DNA from: Burkholderia cenocepacia
GTDB taxonomy: Bacteria > Pseudomonadota > Gammaproteobacteria > Burkholderiales > Burkholderiaceae
Assembly: GCF_900446215.1 (NCBI RefSeq)
Contig: NZ_UAQZ01000006.1
Location: 35,788-99,787 of the forward strand
DNA: 64,000 nt
Direction: 5' to 3'
Shown here: piece by piece, positions 36,690-45,785 of the stretch
Layout of the letters: every line of letters starts with the position of its first letter
How positions within the stretch are numbered: position 1 is the stretch's first letter
Made by a program: the position numbers and the translations under genes
Notes under the pieces: model-generated
The model's input: the letters and a program-made list of their open reading frames with translations, nothing else
Database searches by the model: none
What the model was told of the DNA's origin: nothing

Positions 36690-38654
36690 TCAGTCCTTCG
36701 CGAGCTTGATGCTGGTCTGCTCGGCCGTCAGGTAGCCGACGCTGGCGCCGAAGCGATCCTTGTAGTTCGCGCGCACGAGCGGGTCGAGCGTCGGCTTGAC
36801 CTTGTCGTGCAGCGGCGTTTCCCAGTCGCCCGCGTGCTGGAAGTTGCTCATGATGTAGGTCCAGCCGTTGATCTCGTCGACCGCGTGCAGGCCCGTCGAT
36901 TCGGCGCCGGCCGGGCACGACAGCACGCGCGCGAGCGACTTCGTGTCGACGTTGTAGGCCCACAGGAAGTTGTTCACGTGCATGCCCGAGTCTTCGCCGA
37001 TGAACAGCGTGCGCAGCTTTTCGGAGAACTTCAGGTTGTCGGGGTTCGCGATCTTGTCCGGGTTCGCGAGGTTGCCGAGCGCATCGGCCGCGGCGAGGTC
37101 CTCACCGACCAGCGCGGCCGGCGCGCCCATGTCGACCGGCACCCATTCGCTGTCGATCGCGCCGCCCGTCGTGTCGCGCTGGCCGGCCTTCAGGTTCAGC
37201 GCGTAGACGGCGCCCGCGGCGATCTTCTTGTCGACCGCGACGTCGCGCGACACCGCATTGCCCTTGACCATCGACGTTTCGATCCGCGACATCGCCGTGT
37301 AGACGATCTTGTCCTTCGCGTTCACGGTCGTGCCTTCGAGCTTCGTGAACGCCATGCTGCCGCCGAGCAGCGCCGCGTAGCGGTGCGTCTCGAGGAACGC
37401 GGCCGCCTTTTCCATCCCCGGCTTCACGCGCATCCAGTTGAACTTGCCGCCGAAGTGGATCTTCGTGTAGCTCGCATCGTTCGGATCGGTGGTCACCAGG
37501 TCCATGATGTCCGACGCCTTCAGCGTGTTCGCGAGCGTTTCGATCTCGCCGCTGGTCGCGTGGCCGATCTTGATCCACGTCAGCGTCGCGGTGCCGGCGC
37601 CGGCGGACGACGTCTGCGTCCACTTCGCGACGTACAGCGTGCCGGCCGACAGGTCGGCCGCCTTGTCGGCGACGAACATGAACAGGCCGCCGTTGGTCGC
37701 GTCGTCGCCCATCATCACGGTGCGCTGGTCGGGCATCACCTGGATCAGCTCGTGCGAGATGCGGCCGAGGCAGTAGTGCTTCTTCACGGTGCCGGTGCCG
37801 TCCGGGTTCACGGTGATCTCGGGCAGGTGGCCGTAGTGGTAGGGGTTCGCCTTCGTCTCGTCGCCGAAGGTGTTCTTGCTGAACGCCTTGAACTGCGCGT
37901 CGGTCGCGGCCTTCGTCGCGTCCGGCTCGTATTCCTCGCTCGACAGGTGCGTGCCCCACGGCGACAGGCTCGCGCCGCAGGTGATCCACAGGCCGTGCGC
38001 CTTCGACGTGTCGACGTTGTGGTACTTCACGACCTTCAGCGCGCCGGTGGCCGGGTCCTGGTCGAGCGTGAGCACGGCGATCGGCGACGGCAGCTGGCCG
38101 TACTGCGACGCGCTCGCCTGGTCGCGCGTCGTGTATTCGAACTGCACGACCGCGAACACCGTGTTGCCCTTCACGCCCGGCACGTTCGCGTTCTTCAGCG
38201 TCAGGAGCGAGCTGCCGTCCGGGCAGTCGGAATAGAACTGGCGCTCCTTGCCGGCGACCGAGCGATCGATGATCGGCTGGTTGTTGATGTCGTAGTAGCC
38301 GCCCGCGAGCGTCGTGCCGCCCTTGCCGTCCGGCACCATGTCGCCCGTCACGAAGAACGGCCGGTACGCGAGCTTGAAATTGCGCGACGAGCCGTCCGAG
38401 AACGACACCGACAGCGTCGAGCCGACCGTCGTCGTGGCCATCGCGGCCGCGTTGTCGAGCGTCGGCGCGGCCATCGCCGAGAATGCCGCCGACGTATAGG
38501 CAGCGGCGACCGGGGCCGGCGTCGACGCGGGATCGTCGTCGCCGCCGCAACCCGTCAGCAGGGCCGGCAGCGCGAGGCCGGAAAGGGGAAGCATCGGCGC
38601 GCCGGCGAGGATCTTCAGGGCCTGACGACGGGAAGCATTGGGCAACGCGGGCAT
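36690..38654 (-). CDS. phoX: PhoX-type alkaline phosphatase (DUF839), putative Tat lipoprotein
   Basis: 654-residue protein of the PhoX/DUF839 beta-propeller family, Ca- and Fe-dependent phosphomonoesterases exported by Tat. The N-terminus has a twin arginine (SRRQALKILAG, about 8-18) and a possible lipobox LLTGCGGDDD (Cys about residue 36), so it may be exported folded and lipid-anchored. Family blocks include HGLWITCGASLSPWGTHLSSEEYEPD (about 215-240), LGRISHELIQVMPDQRTVMMGDD and LRTLFIGEDSGMHVNNFLWAYN. The start at 38654 places the signal at the extreme N-terminus. No Pho box was evident in the 159-bp upstream gap. Enzyme activity is inferred. Confidence 0.85.
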   Translation of the reverse strand: MPALPNASRRQALKILAGAPMLPLSGLALPALLTGCGGDDDPASTPAPVAAAYTSAAFSAMAAPTLDNAAAMATTTVGSTLSVSFSDGSSRNFKLAYRPFFVTGDMVPDGKGGTTLAGGYYDINNQPIIDRSVAGKERQFYSDCPDGSSLLTLKNANVPGVKGNTVFAVVQFEYTTRDQASASQYGQLPSPIAVLTLDQDPATGALKVVKYHNVDTSKAHGLWITCGASLSPWGTHLSSEEYEPDATKAATDAQFKAFSKNTFGDETKANPYHYGHLPEITVNPDGTGTVKKHYCLGRISHELIQVMPDQRTVMMGDDATNGGLFMFVADKAADLSAGTLYVAKWTQTSSAGAGTATLTWIKIGHATSGEIETLANTLKASDIMDLVTTDPNDASYTKIHFGGKFNWMRVKPGMEKAAAFLETHRYAALLGGSMAFTKLEGTTVNAKDKIVYTAMSRIETSMVKGNAVSRDVAVDKKIAAGAVYALNLKAGQRDTTGGAIDSEWVPVDMGAPAALVGEDLAAADALGNLANPDKIANPDNLKFSEKLRTLFIGEDSGMHVNNFLWAYNVDTKSLARVLSCPAGAESTGLHAVDEINGWTYIMSNFQHAGDWETPLHDKVKPTLDPLVRANYKDRFGASVGYLTAEQTSIKLAKD

Positions 38655-38813
38655 GTGGAGTCCAGTTTCGGTTGTTGGAAGAATGGCCTTCGCGAAGCGG
38701 GCGAGCGGCAAGCTCCGCGAAGGCATATTGAAAACTGGACGGAAGTGTAAGGACGATAGATGAAAGTTTTTTGAATTGAAAACGTAATGACGCGTCCGGG
38801 GGCGTTCAGCGGG

Positions 38814-40007
38814 TCAATCGCGCTCGGGCGTGGCCGAGATGCGGTGGATCGACAGGTCGGCGCCGTCGAATTCGGCTTCGCGGTCGAGACGCAGGCCGAC
38901 GGTCGCCTTCAGCGCGCCGTAGACGAGCGTGCCGCCCGCGCTCGCGAGTGCGATGCCGCCGAGCGTGCCGACGAGCTGCGACAGGAACGACACGCCGCCG
39001 AGGCCGCCGAGCGCCGGCTGCCCGAACACGCCGGCCGCGATGCCGCCGAGCGCGCCGCACATCCCGTGCAGCGGCCAGACGCCGAGCACGTCGTCGATGC
39101 GCCAGCGGTTCTGCACGCAGGTGAACATCGCGACGAACAGCGCACCGGCTGCGGCGCCCGTGACGAGCGCGCCGATCGGGTGCATCACGTCGGAGCCCGC
39201 GCATACCGCGACGAGGCCAGCGAGCGGCCCGTTGTACGTGAAGCCCGGGTCGTTGCGGCCGGCCATCCATGCCGCGAGCGTGCCGCCGACCATCGCCATC
39301 AGCGAGTTCACCGCGACGAGGCCGCTGATCTTGTCGAGCGTCTGCGCGCTCATCACGTTGAAGCCGAACCAGCCGACCGCAAGCACCCAGGCGCCGAGCG
39401 CGAGGAACGGGATGTTCGACGGCGGGTGCGCGGCGATCCGGCCGTCCTTCGCGTAGCGGCCGTGGCGCGCGCCGAGCAGCAACACGGCCGGCAGCGCGAC
39501 CCAGCCGCCGAACGCATGCACGACGACCGAGCCCGCGAAGTCGTGGAACGGCGCGCCGAACGCGTGCGTGAGCCAGGCTTGCACGCCGAAGCGCTCGTTC
39601 CACGCGATCCCTTCGAAGAACGGATAGATGAAGCCGACGATGATCAGCGTCGCGACGAGCTGCGGGTTGAACTTCGCGCGCTCCGCGATGCCGCCGGACA
39701 CGATCGCCGGGATCGCCGCGGCGAACGTCAGCAGGAAGAAGAAGCGCACGAGCGCGTAGCCGTTGTGCTGCGACAGCGTGCCGATGTCGTCGAAGAATTC
39801 GACGCCGTACGCGATCGTGTAGCCGATGAAGAAATACGCGAGTGTCGACACCGAGAAGTCGACCAGGATCTTCACGAGCGCGTTGACCTGGTTCTTCTTG
39901 CGGACCGTGCCGAGTTCGAGAAATGCGAAGCCCGCATGCATCGCGAGCACCATGACGGCGCCGATCAACAGGAACAGGGTGTCGACGCCGGATTTCAGAC
40001 CATCCAT
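38814..40007 (-). CDS. amtB: Ammonium transporter
   Basis: 397-residue Amt/MEP/Rh channel with about 11 membrane segments. The pore twin-histidine positions are visible in FAGSVVVHAFGGWVAL (first His, about residue 155) and VWPLHGMCGALGGIAAGVFG (second His, about residue 300). The ATG at 40007 is supported by AAGGAAG upstream and begins MDGLKSGVDTLFLLIGA. The longer open frame upstream is not membrane-like. There is no obvious signal peptide before the first segment and no glnK next to it, unlike the common glnK-amtB operon. Role: uptake of ammonium under nitrogen limitation. Confidence 0.93.
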   Translation of the reverse strand: MDGLKSGVDTLFLLIGAVMVLAMHAGFAFLELGTVRKKNQVNALVKILVDFSVSTLAYFFIGYTIAYGVEFFDDIGTLSQHNGYALVRFFFLLTFAAAIPAIVSGGIAERAKFNPQLVATLIIVGFIYPFFEGIAWNERFGVQAWLTHAFGAPFHDFAGSVVVHAFGGWVALPAVLLLGARHGRYAKDGRIAAHPPSNIPFLALGAWVLAVGWFGFNVMSAQTLDKISGLVAVNSLMAMVGGTLAAWMAGRNDPGFTYNGPLAGLVAVCAGSDVMHPIGALVTGAAAGALFVAMFTCVQNRWRIDDVLGVWPLHGMCGALGGIAAGVFGQPALGGLGGVSFLSQLVGTLGGIALASAGGTLVYGALKATVGLRLDREAEFDGADLSIHRISATPERD

Positions 40008-40260
40008 GCCGTTACTTCCTTGCGCAAAAAACGGGCAAGGAATGCAAGTATCGAGCCAACCTGGTGAACGACTGCGTGAAATTGGTGCCCGGTTGCCGCG
40101 CGATGCGGCATTCCGGTGAATCGCGCACGGGATCGGGGCGTGATCGAGGGCGAGCGACGGCGGTGCCGGCTGCACGCACGTGGTGCGGCGCGTGCTGAAC
40201 TGGTGCGTACGACGAACGAAGCGGTGCGCGGCGTGCGCGGTCACGCACCGATCTGGCGCG

Positions 40261-40596
40261 TCAGTGGCGCGCGAACAGCGCGGGCGGCCGGCGCAGCCGC
40301 AGCGCGCACGCCGACCAGTAGGCGGCGACGGTCGCCAGCCCGAGCGCGGCGAACGCGAGCGCCGCGAAGCCCGCGAGCGACTGGCCGTCGCCGTCGGCGC
40401 CGAGGATGCCTTGCGCGACGATCAGCGCGGCCGTCCAGAAGCCGATCACGGCCTGCGTGAGCAGACGCGCGCATGCGATGCGGCGCGGACGCCCCGATTC
40501 GGCGAGGCGGCGCGCCGACGGCGCACGCAGGCACAGGAACAGGGTGGCGGCGAGCAGCGCGGCCAGGACGATGAGCCAGTCGACGAGGAAAGCCAT
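40261..40596 (-). CDS. Small membrane protein of unknown function
   Basis: 111-residue hydrophobic protein with about three membrane segments (MAFLVDWLIVLAALLAATLFLCL, AVIGFWTAALIVAQGIL, FAALAFAALGLATVAAYWSA) and a basic loop between the first two (RAPSARRLAESGRPRRIACARLL). I do not recognise the family. The start at 40596 is chosen because the first membrane segment begins there; the ribosome site is weak. It lies upstream of amtB on the same strand but 253 nt away, so co-transcription is uncertain. Confidence 0.6.
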   Translation of the reverse strand: MAFLVDWLIVLAALLAATLFLCLRAPSARRLAESGRPRRIACARLLTQAVIGFWTAALIVAQGILGADGDGQSLAGFAALAFAALGLATVAAYWSACALRLRRPPALFARH

Positions 40597-40785
40597 AACG
40601 AGGAAAAGTGGGGGACACGTACGAAGCGTGCCCACTTTAGAGGCATGGCGCGTGCGATTGAATCAGACGAATCCGAAATTGAAAGGCATTTTTAATGCCG
40701 GGTCGTGATTGGGCCTGTTCCACAGGCGGTATCATCGACACCGGTCCAACCACGAGGTCGTGCAACGCGCGGCCGGAGATTGCTG

Positions 40786-41214
40786 ATGAACATGAAGACA
40801 TCGCGGGCGCGTCGCGTGCCCGGGTCCGTGCTGGCGGCCGTGGCCGCCGGTGCGCTGCTGTTGCTCGCGGGCTGCGAGAAGTCCGGTACGCCGGTCGCGC
40901 AACCCGATACGGCCGCGAGCGCGGCCGCCGACGCCGCGAACAATGCGGCAAAGGCGCTCGACCAGGTGGCGAGCACCGTCAACCAGCAGATCAACGCGGC
41001 GAAGGCCGGTATCGCGTCCGCGGCGTCGGCCGTGCCGCCGTTGTCCGCGAGCGGCCTCGCGTCGGCCGCGCAGGCGCAGATCGACGCGGCGGCGTCCGCG
41101 GTCGTCGCGCATGCGGCTTCCGAAGCGGGCGCGAAGATCGCCGAAGCCGGCAAGAAACTCCAGCAGTGGAGCCAGCAGAGCGCCGCGGGGGCCAAACCCG
41201 CGAGCGGTGAATGA
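40786..41214 (+). CDS. Ala-rich putative lipoprotein
   Basis: 142 residues. A basic N-terminus and hydrophobic signal end in the lipobox LLLLAGC (Cys about residue 30). The mature part is almost entirely Ala with regularly spaced charged and polar residues (AADAANNAAKALDQVASTVNQQINAAKAG), expected to form long amphipathic helices. The ATG at 40786 has CGGAG at 40774-40778; ATG 40792 is an alternative. It is probably anchored in a cell-envelope membrane with a structural role. No function can be assigned, and the low complexity makes homology searches unreliable. Confidence 0.7.
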   Translation: MNMKTSRARRVPGSVLAAVAAGALLLLAGCEKSGTPVAQPDTAASAAADAANNAAKALDQVASTVNQQINAAKAGIASAASAVPPLSASGLASAAQAQIDAAASAVVAHAASEAGAKIAEAGKKLQQWSQQSAAGAKPASGE

Positions 41215-41237
41215 CGCGGGCTTGCACGATCCGCAAA

Positions 41238-41260
41238 ATGTAATTATTATGGTTACACAT
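41238..41260. promoter_or_regulatory. Operator-like palindrome upstream of the Rrf2 gene (site 1)
   Basis: The core TGTAATTATTATGGTTACA is an imperfect palindrome (TGTAA...TTACA). With its flanks it spans 23 bp from ATG to CAT. It matches site 2 at 41874-41896 in outer sequence and spacing. It lies 45 bp before the Rrf2-type regulator start, so autoregulation is likely. Confidence 0.7.
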
Positions 41261-41304
41261 TTCGCCGGTTGCGGGTCGGGCCGGCGTCGCCGAGTGAGTC
41301 AGGA

Positions 41305-41760
<456 letters not shown>

Positions 41761-41840
41761 CCGGCGCCGGGTGCCACGCGGGTATCCGGCGGCAGGCAGG
41801 GCGGGAAGCCGGACGGCGCGTACGCGCGGCGATCGGCACG

Positions 41841-41867
41841 ACGGGGGCTTTGCCCCGTTTTTTTCGG
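41841..41867 (+). terminator. Intrinsic terminator after the Rrf2 gene
   Basis: ACGGGG and CCCCGT pair around GCTTTG (41841-41858), followed by seven T. It separates the regulator from the oxidoreductase, which therefore needs its own promoter at site 2. Confidence 0.85.
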
Positions 41868-41873
41868 TCTTAT

Positions 41874-41896
41874 ATGTAATTGAGTATGTTACACAT
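41874..41896. promoter_or_regulatory. Operator-like palindrome upstream of the oxidoreductase gene (site 2)
   Basis: The core TGTAATTGAGTATGTTACA has the same 19-bp spacing and the same outer bases as site 1. It lies directly after the terminator and 22-44 bp before the ATG, where it would block the promoter. Presence at both genes and nowhere else noticed in the window supports an Rrf2 regulon. Confidence 0.7.
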
Positions 41897-41917
41897 TTTC
41901 ATTTCTGGAGAATCGAT

Positions 41918-42559
41918 ATGACGCAACGTTCATTGAATATCGCACTGTTCGGCGCCACCGGCATGATCGGCACGCGCATCGCGGCGGAAGCCGTGCGGCG
42001 CGGCCACCGCGTCACGGCGCTGTCGCGCCATCCGCGCGCATCCGTCGAAGGCATCACCGCGAAGGCGGCCGACCTGTTCGACGCGGCCAGCATCGCGGCC
42101 GCGCTGCCGGGCCATGACGTCGTCGCCAGCGCGTACGGCCCGAAGCAGGAAGATGCGGCGCAGGTCGTCGCGGCCGCGAAGGCGCTGGTCGCCGGCACGC
42201 GCCAGGCCGGCCTGAAGCGGCTCGTCGTGGTGGGCGGCGCAGGTTCGCTCGAAGTCGCGCCGGGCAAGCAGCTCGTCGACACCGAAGGATTCCCGGAGGC
42301 GTACAAGGCGCAGGCGCTCGCGCACCGCGATGCGCTCGACTACCTGAAGACGGTCGCCGATCTCGACTGGACCTTCTTCGCGCCGGCCGCGTTGATCGCG
42401 CCGGGCGAGCGCACCGGCACGTTCCGCACGGGCGTCGGCAAGCTGATCGTCGACGCGCAGGGCAACAGCAAGATCTCGGTGGAAGACTACGCGGTCGCGT
42501 TCGTCGACGCACTCGAGCAGGACAGCTTCGTGCGCGAGATCGCGACGGTCGCGTATTGA
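41918..42559 (+). CDS. NAD(P)-dependent oxidoreductase, YwnB/NmrA-like
   Basis: 213-residue Rossmann protein with ALFGATGMIGTRIAAEAVRRG at the N-terminus and the family blocks HDVVASAYGP, KRLVVVGGAGSLEVAPG and LDWTFFAPAALIAPGERTGTFR. It is similar in fold to the SDR-like protein at 18406 but not a close copy. The ATG at 41918 has CTGGAG (41905-41910). Pairing with an Rrf2 regulator recalls Bacillus ywnA-ywnB. The likely job is reduction of a toxic quinone or aldehyde under repressor control, but the substrate is unknown. Confidence 0.85.
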   Translation: MTQRSLNIALFGATGMIGTRIAAEAVRRGHRVTALSRHPRASVEGITAKAADLFDAASIAAALPGHDVVASAYGPKQEDAAQVVAAAKALVAGTRQAGLKRLVVVGGAGSLEVAPGKQLVDTEGFPEAYKAQALAHRDALDYLKTVADLDWTFFAPAALIAPGERTGTFRTGVGKLIVDAQGNSKISVEDYAVAFVDALEQDSFVREIATVAY

Positions 42560-42805
42560 GCGGCATGACGGCCGGCGGCCGGTGAGCGCCGGCCGGCCCG
42601 GCGCGACGTGCGAGCCGCGACGCGCAGTCAATTTCGGGCGATGCCACTCCGGCGGTGGCGTCGCCTGTTTCGTTTGGCGCGGCGGACGAATCGTCTGCGT
42701 GCCGGATCGGTATTTACACCGGTCGACGCGCCGCGGCAGTTTTCATATTGTTCCCCGTTGGGCAGGATGAATAGAATAAATTTCTATCGACGAGGGAATG
42801 GAGAA

Positions 42806-43276
42806 ATGGACGCCATCGATCGCAAGCTGCTGGAGCTGCTGCAGGCGGATGCCACACTGCCGATCGCGGAACTGGCACAGCGCGTGAACCTGTCGCAGAC
42901 GCCATGCTGGAAGCGCGTGCAGCGGCTGAAGGAAACCGGCGCGATTCGCGCGCAGGTCGCGCTGTGCGATCCGCGCAAGCTCGGGGTCGGCACGACCGTG
43001 TTCGTCGCGATCCGCACGAACCAGCACACCGAGGAATGGGCGCAGCGTTTCACGCAGGCGGTGCGCGACATGCCGGAAGTGGTCGAGGTCTACCGGATGA
43101 GCGGCGAGACCGATTACCTGCTGCGCGTCGTGGTGGCCGGCATCGACGACTACGACCGCGTCTACAAGCAACTGATTCGCACGGTGCCGCTGTTCGACGT
43201 CAGCTCGTCGTTCGCGATGGAGCAGATCAAGTATTCGACCGCGCTGCCCGTGCGCGATCTGGCCGAGCCCGCCTGA
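42806..43276 (+). CDS. Lrp/AsnC-family transcriptional regulator
   Basis: 156 residues. The AsnC-type HTH is at 1-60 (DAIDRKLLELLQADATLPIAELAQRVNLSQTPCWKRVQRL). The RAM/AsnC ligand domain is at 70-145 (VFVAIRTNQHTEEWAQRFTQAV, YRMSGETDYLLRVVV). The ATG at 42806 has AGGGAA 7 nt upstream (42793-42798). The 246-bp gap before it is AT-richer near 42750-42790 and probably contains its promoter. Members sense amino acids. No operon partner is on the same strand, and the convergent iron-transport genes seem unrelated. Confidence 0.9.
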   Translation: MDAIDRKLLELLQADATLPIAELAQRVNLSQTPCWKRVQRLKETGAIRAQVALCDPRKLGVGTTVFVAIRTNQHTEEWAQRFTQAVRDMPEVVEVYRMSGETDYLLRVVVAGIDDYDRVYKQLIRTVPLFDVSSSFAMEQIKYSTALPVRDLAEPA

Positions 43277-43306
43277 CGGGCACCCCGCCGCGCCGGCCGC
43301 GCGGCT

Positions 43307-44080
43307 TCAGCGGCCGCGCGCCAGCGCGCGTGCGCGTTCGTCGGCCAGCGCGTCGCGGCGCACGAAATCCGCGACGAACGGGCTGGCCGGATGATGGTGC
43401 AGCGCATACGGCGTATCCCATTGCGCGAGCTGCCCGTCCTTCATCACGCCGATCCGGTCGGCGATCGCGAACGCTTCCGCCTGATTGTGCGTGACCAGGA
43501 TCGCGGTGTGGCCCGTGTGCTTCAGGATGTCGCGCAGCTCGAATGCGAGCCGCTCGCGCGTATCGACGTCGAGATTCGAGAACGGCTCGTCGAGCAGCAG
43601 CAATTCCGGCGACGGCGCGAGTGCGCGCGCGAGGGCGACGCGCTGCTGCTGGCCGCCCGACAGTTCGTGCGGATACGCATCGCCGGAATCGGCGAGGCCG
43701 ACGAGTTCGAGCATCTCCGCGACGCGCAGGCGCCGTTCGGCCTTCGGCAGGCGCCGCAGGCCGAACGCGACGTTGTCGGCCGCGCTCAGGTGCGGAAACA
43801 GCGCGTAATCCTGGAACATCATGCCGATGCGCCGGCGCTCGGGCGGCACGTCGAGCGACGGCGCCGCGACGGGCGTGCCGTCCAGCACGATGCGTCCCAT
43901 GCGCACCGGTTCGAAGCCGGCGATCGCGCGCAGGACGGTGGTCTTGCCGCAGCCTGACGCGCCGAGCAGGCAGCCGATGTCGCCGCGCGGCAGCGCGAGG
44001 CTCAGGCCGTCGACCACGGTGCGGCGGCCGTGCGGCGTGTCGTAGGCGATGCAGAGGTCGTCGAGTTCGAGCAGGTTCAC
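43307..44080 (-). CDS. fbpC: Fe(III) ABC transporter ATP-binding protein, FbpC type
   Basis: 257-residue ABC ATPase with Walker A LLGASGCGKTTV (about 37-48), signature [15 protein letters not shown] (about 139-153), Walker B LLLLDEPFSNLD and switch VTHNQAEAF. FbpC subfamily members often carry a longer C-terminal domain; this one ends soon after DFVRRDAL. It is the last gene of a three-gene minus-strand operon. Its start is 4 nt after the permease stop. Iron as substrate is inferred from the binding protein. Confidence 0.9.
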   Translation of the reverse strand: MNLLELDDLCIAYDTPHGRRTVVDGLSLALPRGDIGCLLGASGCGKTTVLRAIAGFEPVRMGRIVLDGTPVAAPSLDVPPERRRIGMMFQDYALFPHLSAADNVAFGLRRLPKAERRLRVAEMLELVGLADSGDAYPHELSGGQQQRVALARALAPSPELLLLDEPFSNLDVDTRERLAFELRDILKHTGHTAILVTHNQAEAFAIADRIGVMKDGQLAQWDTPYALHHHPASPFVADFVRRDALADERARALARGR

Positions 44081-44084
44081 GGTG

Positions 44085-45785
44085 TCAGGCTCCGATCTTG
44101 TGGCGGGTGCGGGCGAGCAGGATCACGGGCACGAGCCCGGCCAGCACGATCGCGAGCGCGGCGACCGCGCCTTCTTCATAGGTGCCGCGCGCGGCTTCCG
44201 CATACAGCCAGGTCGCGAGCGTGTCGAAATTCAACGGGCGCAGCAGCAGCGTCGCCGGCAATTCCTTCATCGCGTCGACGAACACCAGCAGCGCGCTCGT
44301 CGTGAGCGCGGGCCGCAACAGCGGCAGGTGAACGCGGCGCAGCGTGCCGCCGGCCGTCTCGCCGAGCGAGCGCGCGGCCTGTTCGAGCGACGGCGGAATG
44401 CGCGCGAGGCCGGCCTCGATGCCGCCGGCCGGGATCGCGAGGAAACGCACGGTATAGGCGATCACGAGCGCGGTGGCCGAGCCCATCAGCAGCAGCCCGT
44501 CGCGGCCGAGCGCCGCGCCGAACAGCCGGTCGGCCGCCGCGAACGGAATCAGCAGGCCGATCGCGAGCACGGTGCCCGGCACCGCGTAGCCGAGGCTCGC
44601 GATCCGCGCGCACAGGCGGGCAGGGCCCGTACGGGCGCTGTCGCGTTGTGCGCGGGCGGCCCACGCGACGACGAGCCCGCACGCGAGCGTCGTGGCGGTG
44701 GCGGCGGTCGCGATCGTCAGCGTGTTCGCGAGCCCGGTCATCAGTTGCGCGGAGACGCCGCCGACGAGGTGCAGCCGCTTGGCCGTTTCGACCGCGAGGT
44801 ACGCGGCCGGTGCGCCGAAGCCGAGCAGGACGGGCAGCCAGCCGAGCACGGCGGCGCCCAGCGCGGCCGCGCCGGTCAGGCGGCGCGGCGCGATCGGCCG
44901 CATGCGCCGGCCGTGCGCATAGCGCTGGCGGCGGCGCCCGTAGCGTTCGAGCGCGATCGTGCCGACGACGATCGCGAGCATCGCGAGCGCGATCTGCGCG
45001 GCGCCGGCGAGATCGGAGCGCGTGATCCACGTCGTATAGACGGACACGGTCAGCGTCTGCACGCCGAGAAATTCCGACGCGCCGATATCGTTCAGCGTTT
45101 CGAGCAGCGCGAGGCTCACGCCGACCGCGATCGCCGGGCGGGCCAGCGGCACGACGACGCGCCAGAACGTCGCGAGGCGGCCCGCGCCGAGCGTGCGCGC
45201 GGCTTCGAGCAGGCTCGCGGACTGCGTGACGAACATCGCGCGCGTGCTCAGATAGACATAGGGATACAGCACGAAGCCGAGCACGAAGATCGCGCCGGGC
45301 AGCGAGCGCAAATCGGGCAGGCGGAACTGGCGCGGGCTGTCGAAGCCGAGCAGCCAGCGGATCGCGCCCTGCACGGGGCCGATCGGATGCAGCAGGTCGA
45401 GATACGCGAACGCGACGATGTAGGTGGGGACCGCGAGCGGCAGCAGCAGCGCCCAGGTCAGGATCCGGCGGCCGGGAAAATCGTAGGCGGTGACGAGCCA
45501 TGCGCAGCCCGTACCGACGATCGACACGATCGCGCCGACGCCGGCGAGCAGCAGCAGCGTATTGACGAGCGCGTGCGGCAGCACGAATTTGGCGAGATGC
45601 CGCCAGTGTGCGAGATCGGCGTCGAACGCGGCGGCCACGAGCACCGCGAGCGGCGCCGCGACCGCCGCGGCGATCGTCAGCGCCGCGAGCAGCCACAGGC
45701 TGCCCGCGCGCGGCCGCAGACGCGGCCACTGACGCGGGCCGCGCGGCTCGCGGCAGGCGTCGGCGGGCGAGGCGTCAGTTGTCAA
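44085..45785 (-). CDS. fbpB: Fe(III) ABC transporter permease, FbpB type (two fused modules)
   Basis: 566-residue inner-membrane protein with about 12 membrane segments in two homologous halves. Each half has an EAA-type loop (SLLEAARTLGAGRLATFWRVVVPLARPAI in the first, LEQAARSLGETAGGTLRRVHLPLLRPAL in the second), as in FbpB/AfuB/ThiP. The TTG at 45785 is taken as start; it overlaps the binding-protein stop by 11 nt, so translation is probably coupled. A later start is possible because the first 25 residues are not conserved. Confidence 0.9.
   Translation of the reverse strand: MTTDASPADACREPRGPRQWPRLRPRAGSLWLLAALTIAAAVAAPLAVLVAAAFDADLAHWRHLAKFVLPHALVNTLLLLAGVGAIVSIVGTGCAWLVTAYDFPGRRILTWALLLPLAVPTYIVAFAYLDLLHPIGPVQGAIRWLLGFDSPRQFRLPDLRSLPGAIFVLGFVLYPYVYLSTRAMFVTQSASLLEAARTLGAGRLATFWRVVVPLARPAIAVGVSLALLETLNDIGASEFLGVQTLTVSVYTTWITRSDLAGAAQIALAMLAIVVGTIALERYGRRRQRYAHGRRMRPIAPRRLTGAAALGAAVLGWLPVLLGFGAPAAYLAVETAKRLHLVGGVSAQLMTGLANTLTIATAATATTLACGLVVAWAARAQRDSARTGPARLCARIASLGYAVPGTVLAIGLLIPFAAADRLFGAALGRDGLLLMGSATALVIAYTVRFLAIPAGGIEAGLARIPPSLEQAARSLGETAGGTLRRVHLPLLRPALTTSALLVFVDAMKELPATLLLRPLNFDTLATWLYAEAARGTYEEGAVAALAIVLAGLVPVILLARTRHKIGA

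Noticed and set aside
38655..38813. Pho box upstream of phoX
   Set aside because: No pair of TGTCAT-like direct repeats at 11-bp spacing was seen in the upstream gap.
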